From an uncultured Desulfomonile sp. (GTDB lineage Bacteria > Desulfobacterota > Desulfomonilia > Desulfomonilales > Desulfomonilaceae): a stretch of DNA of 9,630 nucleotides. How positions within the stretch are numbered: position 1 is the stretch's first letter; each line of letters begins with the position of its first letter. The notes beneath the pieces were generated by a model. The model saw only the letters and a program-made list of their open reading frames with translations. It was not told where the DNA came from and made no database searches. Below, piece after piece: positions 6,497 to 9,630 of this stretch. Made by a program: the position numbers and the translations under genes. The DNA is taken from positions 1 to 9,630 of the forward strand of contig CALDNG010000357.1 in assembly GCA_937915285.1 (NCBI GenBank). The letters are read 5' to 3'.

Positions 6497-7453
6497 ATGG
6501 AAAAGACCGGTAAAATGAGCATGATTGGCTTGACGCTCTTATTGTCGGTTCATATCATGAGCGGATTCGGGCATTGCGACGCTTCAACAGCAGGCCCGGA
6601 GGTTGCCGGGAGCCTGGCTTGGTGGGTATGGCCGGTGATACTTCTCGGAGTAACATTCGTGATGGGGGTGGCCGCAGTATTGGGAGGTGTAGGAGGCGGG
6701 GTACTTTTCGTTCCAATAATAAGCGGTTTTTTCCCGTTTCACCTGGACTTTGTGAGGGGCGCAGGTCTTCTGGTAGCTCTGGCAGGGGCCCTAGCGGCAG
6801 GCCCGGGTCTGCTGAAAATGAATCTGGCAAGTTTGAGACTGGCGATTCCTGTTGCCCTCATTGCCAGCTCCTTTGCGATTGTGGGCGCCATGCTAGGGTT
6901 GGCGTTGCCGACCAATGTTGTCCAGACGGCGTTGGGAGCAACTATCCTGGGGATATGCGTCCTGATGCTGACCTCAAAGAAGTCGGATGTCCCGGATGTT
7001 CCCAAGGCTGACCCGATCTCATCGGTTCTCAGGATATATGGAGTGTATCAGGAGGCCAGCACGGGCGAGGTGATTGACTGGAAAATACACAGGACATGGC
7101 AGGGGCTGGTCCTGTTCATAGTCATAGGAGTTATGGCCGGCATGTTCGGGCTTGGCGCCGGCTGGGCGAATGTTCCAGTGCTCAACCTCCTGATGGGCGC
7201 GCCACTGAAAATAAGTGTCGCCACAAGCAAGTTCCTCTTGTCCATTACGGACACATCTGCCGCCTGGATATATATGAATCAGGGGTGTGTCATACCGATG
7301 ATGGTGGTTCCGTCACTCCTGGGCATCATGGCCGGTTCATTCGTTGGGGTGAGGCTTCTGAAAGTGGCCAAACCGGGTATGGTCCGATGGATTGTGATCG
7401 GGATGCTGGGATTTGCGGGTCTGAAGGCGCTCAGCAAGGGACTGGGCTTTTAG
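6497..7453 (+). CDS. TauE/SafE-family membrane permease (putative anion exporter)
   Basis: An inner-membrane carrier of the family that includes exporters of sulfite, sulfoacetate and related anions. I place the start at ATG 6497, 6 bases after CAGGAG; a TTG at 6431 would add 22 non-hydrophobic residues and has no ribosome site. The 318-residue product has about eight or nine hydrophobic segments in two related halves. The first half carries the glycine-rich turn GGVGGGVLFVP (63-73), the second GLGAGWANVPVLN (218-230), the internal repeat typical of the family. A loop of about 40 residues (160-200, KKSDVPDVPK and on) separates the halves. The N-terminal hydrophobic stretch (8-24) may be a signal anchor. 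It leads a set with a DUF1634 protein and a CBS protein, suggesting a permease with accessory and regulatory subunits. The transported substrate cannot be read from the sequence; sulfite export would suit a sulfur-metabolising host, but that is a guess. Confidence 0.88.
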   Translation: MEKTGKMSMIGLTLLLSVHIMSGFGHCDASTAGPEVAGSLAWWVWPVILLGVTFVMGVAAVLGGVGGGVLFVPIISGFFPFHLDFVRGAGLLVALAGALAAGPGLLKMNLASLRLAIPVALIASSFAIVGAMLGLALPTNVVQTALGATILGICVLMLTSKKSDVPDVPKADPISSVLRIYGVYQEASTGEVIDWKIHRTWQGLVLFIVIGVMAGMFGLGAGWANVPVLNLLMGAPLKISVATSKFLLSITDTSAAWIYMNQGCVIPMMVVPSLLGIMAGSFVGVRLLKVAKPGMVRWIVIGMLGFAGLKALSKGLGF

Positions 7454-7506
7454 GCCGGACTTGGAATCAATAAAAAGATCGGGAGTCTTCTGAAGGAGGC
7501 GATAAA

Positions 7507-7935
7507 ATGACTCAACAAACACGAAAATCCGTAGAGGCCGGTCCGGAACAGATACTGTATGCGACTTTTCTGGAGCGAGGCATGCTCCTTGGGCTGGGCC
7601 TGCTTATAGTGACCTTTCTGATTTATGTGTCAGGAATAGTGAAACCTTATGTCCCAGTGACGGAAATCCAGAATTACTGGTCTCTAAGCGTATCGCAGTA
7701 TCTGCACAAGGCAAATGTTCATCCTGGATGGGGCTGGGTCCATCTGGTCGGGTATGCGGATTTCCTTAACTTTATCGGAATAGCCCTGCTGGCTGGAATA
7801 ACCATTCTGTGCTTCCTGGCAATTATTCCAACATTGTGGAGAAACAACGACAGATTGTATGCGATCCTGTCCTTGCTGGAAGTGATAATTCTAAGTGTTG
7901 CCGCCAGCGGAATCCTTGGCTCCGGTGGACACTGA
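7507..7935 (+). CDS. DUF1634-type small membrane protein
   Basis: A 142-residue protein with three hydrophobic segments at about 24-44, 86-110 and 116-136. The segment VGYADFLNFIGIALLAGIT (81-99) and the end VAASGILGSGGH resemble DUF1634 proteins, which I know as frequent neighbours of TauE/SafE permeases. It follows the permease by 53 bases and has a strong GAAGGAGG ribosome site about 7 bases before the ATG. The region between the first two segments (45-85, with several Trp and Tyr residues) should face the periplasm if the N-terminus is cytosolic. The biochemical role of the family is not established; the conserved pairing suggests an accessory subunit of the carrier. Confidence 0.7.
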   Translation: MTQQTRKSVEAGPEQILYATFLERGMLLGLGLLIVTFLIYVSGIVKPYVPVTEIQNYWSLSVSQYLHKANVHPGWGWVHLVGYADFLNFIGIALLAGITILCFLAIIPTLWRNNDRLYAILSLLEVIILSVAASGILGSGGH

Positions 7936-7984
7936 AAAGAGCCAAAGAGCCAATGAACAAAAAACCTAATCAGAGGTGAAAAAA

Positions 7985-8533
7985 ATGCCTTCCGAGATAA
8001 AAGTCAAAGACATAATGATACCGCTTTCGAATTATGCGGTTGCAAGCACTGGCGATACATTGTCCGAAGCGGTTCCTCTCCTGAGAAAGATATATTGCTC
8101 CACTGAGCACGGCAAATGCACCGAATCAGGTCATCGTAGCATTATCGTTTTGGATGACGACGGAAATCTGGTGGGAATTGTTAATTTTGCGGCCATATTG
8201 GCGGCTCTGATACCTGAAATAGCCGGGGGAATCCTGGCCAGGTTTGAGTCATTAGGCATATCAATGGCCTATGCGCAGGCAGATTCACTTGAGCTTGACG
8301 AGGCAAGGCTGGGTTTCCGAGCGCGGGTAAAAAAGAACGCGGAAATAAAAATTGGGAGCATCATGTTAAAAATTAAAGGGTCTATTGACTCTGAAGCCAC
8401 CGTCCTGGATGCCCTAAAACTGATTTATCGAAATAAAATCAACATACTGCCGGTCTATGAGTCAGGCCGCCTGGTTGGTGTTGTCAGGGATTCTGATCTG
8501 TTTCTTGTTGTAGCGGAAATCTTGGGGGAGTGA
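7985..8533 (+). CDS. Two-CBS-domain protein with Cys/His insert
   Basis: A cytosolic 182-residue protein formed by a pair of CBS domains, modules that usually bind adenine nucleotides and regulate attached or partner proteins. The first domain runs from about residue 7 (VKDIM) to 78, with HRSIIVLDDDGNLVGIVNF at 50-68. The second runs from about 122 to 180, with NILPVYESGRLVGVVRDSDL at 153-172. A linker of about 40 residues joins them. An insert in the first domain holds Cys38, His42, Cys45 and His50, a spacing that could bind a metal. I chose ATG 7985 because AGAGGTG lies about 6 bases upstream; an in-frame GTG at 7976 lies within that ribosome site. The gene is 49 bases after DUF1634 and probably co-transcribed, so it may gate the permease in response to energy state. 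It could instead be a docking partner for the receivers encoded upstream. Confidence 0.88.
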   Translation: MPSEIKVKDIMIPLSNYAVASTGDTLSEAVPLLRKIYCSTEHGKCTESGHRSIIVLDDDGNLVGIVNFAAILAALIPEIAGGILARFESLGISMAYAQADSLELDEARLGFRARVKKNAEIKIGSIMLKIKGSIDSEATVLDALKLIYRNKINILPVYESGRLVGVVRDSDLFLVVAEILGE

Positions 8534-8593
8534 TAAGTATAAGCTAAAGTCCAAGACCGAGCTTTTGACATGACGCTCAATGAAGGCGTGAAA

Positions 8594-9202
8594 ATGCGCC
8601 ATCGTCCTGAAAGGATCCGATGTTATCCGGTTTTTATTCTGACGGTGGCCTTTCTTGTTTCAGGATGTTTTGGAACCACTCAACTCAAGGATTTCTCTTC
8701 CGCCCCCCTGCCTATCATTTATGAGGATGATACCACTACCAGATTGCGCGATGATGATGACAACAAATTCATTGAAATAAGGAAAACACCTACTTCCAGA
8801 CCGATGGAGAACCTTGCCATTCATTACCCCGCGCTCTTTCCAGGGGGTGAAATAATAAGGCCGGGCGACACGGAAGAATACACCATGATCAACGGGAAAA
8901 ACGCTTACAAGGTTGTATTCAGGACCAAATACATCCGAAAAAGGAAACGGCTTACTGAAAAGGAACAGTCCGACAAGTTTCAGATTCCCGAGGGTTGGTC
9001 TAAAAGCGCTATTGAGGACCCCAGTTCTGGCTCCTCAATACCTATTATCCTCGGACCGGTCATACCTCAGCACAGAGTGCTATACCTCGTGCCTGGAGAC
9101 CAAAATGTCTACTACCTGTTCATGCGGGTCGATGGTGAAAATTATGAAAAGTCGCTGAAGGAATTTGACAAATTCGTTAGGGAAGACATGAATTACAAGT
9201 GA
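8594..9202 (+). CDS. Putative lipoprotein of unknown function
   Basis: A 202-residue predicted lipoprotein. The start ATG 8594 gives a basic N-region (MRHRPERIR), a hydrophobic stretch (YPVFILTVAFL) and the lipobox LVSGC with the lipid-bearing Cys25, so the mature protein should be anchored to a membrane facing the periplasm. An earlier ATG at 8570 would add eight residues, but GAAGG 7 bases before 8594 favours the later start. The mature part is hydrophilic, with acidic runs (EDDTTTRLRDDDD) and basic runs (RTKYIRKRKR). It ends in a beta-rich segment and an amphipathic helix (LYLVPGDQNVYYLFMRV, then NYEKSLKEFDKFVRED). No catalytic motif is recognised. It lies 60 bases after the CBS gene and may be the last gene of the transport operon or an independent gene. 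Confidence 0.75.
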   Translation: MRHRPERIRCYPVFILTVAFLVSGCFGTTQLKDFSSAPLPIIYEDDTTTRLRDDDDNKFIEIRKTPTSRPMENLAIHYPALFPGGEIIRPGDTEEYTMINGKNAYKVVFRTKYIRKRKRLTEKEQSDKFQIPEGWSKSAIEDPSSGSSIPIILGPVIPQHRVLYLVPGDQNVYYLFMRVDGENYEKSLKEFDKFVREDMNYK

Positions 9203-9360
9203 GCCTGAGCGCACTGTTGCGCATAAGCCTTCACCAATCCCTTCGACAATCGGTCAGAAGCTGCAAACAGACCTTCTCAACATTCCTCCTCAATCTCAAA
9301 GAATCCAGGCAAAATAGATCTTCCTCGCCACCATAAGAGCTGTAATAATAGTAGGTTAGA

Positions 9361-9389
9361 TTGACAAAAATAATAATGGCACATTTAAG
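9361..9389 (+). promoter_or_regulatory. Possible sigma-70 promoter
   Basis: A perfect -35 box TTGACA (9361-9366) is followed 17 bases later by TTTAAG (9384-9389), 4 of 6 matches to the -10 consensus. A perfect TATAAT at 9428-9433 has only a weak -35 (TAGCAA, 9405-9410). Either would drive transcription into the structured element that follows. Confidence 0.35.
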
Positions 9390-9468
9390 AATCAATAGAA
9401 ACATTAGCAAATAGTCTCAACATACTGTATAATATAACTGATAATAACTGTTTCCCATGTGATGGGTT

Positions 9469-9565
9469 ACCGCAAGGGTTATAACTGGCTGGCACAAAAT
9501 CAGGGCGTCCCGTAAAGAGCCAGTTTTGCGGTGTTTGGGCAAACGCTGTCCAGTTGTCCTTACGG
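9469..9565 (+). ncRNA. Candidate structured RNA or riboswitch-like leader
   Basis: ACCGCAA (9469-9475) pairs with TTGCGGT (9526-9532) and AACTGGCT (9483-9490) pairs with AGCCAGTT (9518-9525). The 3' strands are contiguous, giving 15 pairs interrupted by one 7-base bulge. A second hairpin uses GTTT (9533-9536) and AAAC (9541-9544). CCGTAA (9510-9515) in the loop of the first stem can pair with TTACGG (9560-9565), a pseudoknot. CCAGTT recurs at 9550-9555, so AACTGG has two alternative partners. The sequence does not match any riboswitch consensus I can recall, including cyclic-di-GMP, TPP, cobalamin, glycine, SAM or lysine types. It could be a leader for a gene beyond the window, a small RNA, or a DNA element. 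Confidence 0.35.
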
Positions 9566-9630
9566 AGTGTTACGCTAATGGCGGTTGATTTTAAATAGTT
9601 CGAGAGAGTGTGGTTTGAAGATTAAATCCT

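Larger units (their letters stand above)
9203..9630. other. Terminal intergenic region, no gene seen
   Basis: A short hairpin GCGCA-ctgt-TGCGC (9209-9222) follows the lipoprotein stop but has no T-run. From about 9330 to 9450 the sequence is AT-rich, with two ATAACTG copies 10 bases apart (9434-9440 and 9444-9450) and a third at 9481-9487. The rest holds the promoter and structured element given separately. No reading frame with a ribosome site was found on either strand. Confidence 0.6.

Noticed and set aside
6574..7011. A 145-codon plus-strand frame inside the permease gene
   Set aside because: It is out of frame with a clear TauE/SafE protein and reads as Arg-, Gly- and Ser-rich filler, a shadow of the real gene.
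9209..9222. Hairpin after the lipoprotein gene considered as an intrinsic terminator
   Set aside because: The stem has only 5 bp and no T-run follows.
9491..9506. TGGCAC string considered as a sigma-54 -24 element
   Set aside because: No TTGC-like -12 element follows at the required spacing.
9483..9525. Inverted repeat considered as an integron attC site
   Set aside because: No RYYYAAC/GTTRRRY core sites flank the stem and no cassette or integrase is visible.
9455..9600. Resemblance to a cyclic-di-GMP riboswitch because of GGGCAAAC and GGGTTACCG strings
   Set aside because: The order and spacing of these strings are wrong for that class and its paired core cannot be formed.

Overview
The window looks like a chromosomal stretch from a Gram-negative, probably anaerobic bacterium of the Desulfobacterota (former Deltaproteobacteria). 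This assignment is an inference. It rests on near-balanced base composition, a sensor kinase accompanied by several stand-alone receiver proteins, and a TauE/SafE permease - DUF1634 - CBS gene set, a pattern I associate with that phylum. No rRNA, tRNA, CRISPR array, insertion sequence or phage gene was seen.

Left part (1-1876, minus strand): two genes read leftward, a GT-B glycosyltransferase of the MurG-like type followed 30 bases later by the first 268 codons of a glutamine-hydrolysing asparagine synthase that runs off the window. They look like the edge of a cell-surface polysaccharide or glycoconjugate cluster.

Divergent intergenic region (1877-2376): about 500 bases without a convincing gene. 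It holds a GC hairpin, a dense AT-rich set of direct and inverted repeats (2196-2261) next to a good -10 box, and a leader that can fold upstream of the kinase gene.

Centre (2377-6202, plus strand): a signalling cluster. In order: a membrane histidine kinase with an extracytoplasmic Cache-like sensor; a single-domain receiver; a small cytosolic protein that keeps the kinase phospho-acceptor helix but has lost the ATP-binding boxes (a candidate histidine phosphotransferase resembling ChpT/Spo0B in architecture); and two more receiver proteins without an output domain. None of the five carries a recognisable DNA-binding domain, so the pathway looks like a phosphorelay whose output is protein-protein contact.

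Right part (6497-9202, plus strand): after a 294-base gap that can fold into a branched, terminator-like structure, there is a TauE/SafE-family permease, a DUF1634-type small membrane protein, a two-CBS-domain protein with a Cys/His-rich insert, and a lipoprotein of unknown function. The permease, DUF1634 and CBS genes are probably one transport unit. Sharing a strand and adjacency with the phosphorelay suggests, but does not prove, a functional link.

Right end (9203-9630): no gene. An AT-rich stretch with a perfect -35 box is followed by about 100 bases with nested, alternative and pseudoknot-type pairings, a candidate structured RNA or leader for a gene beyond the window.
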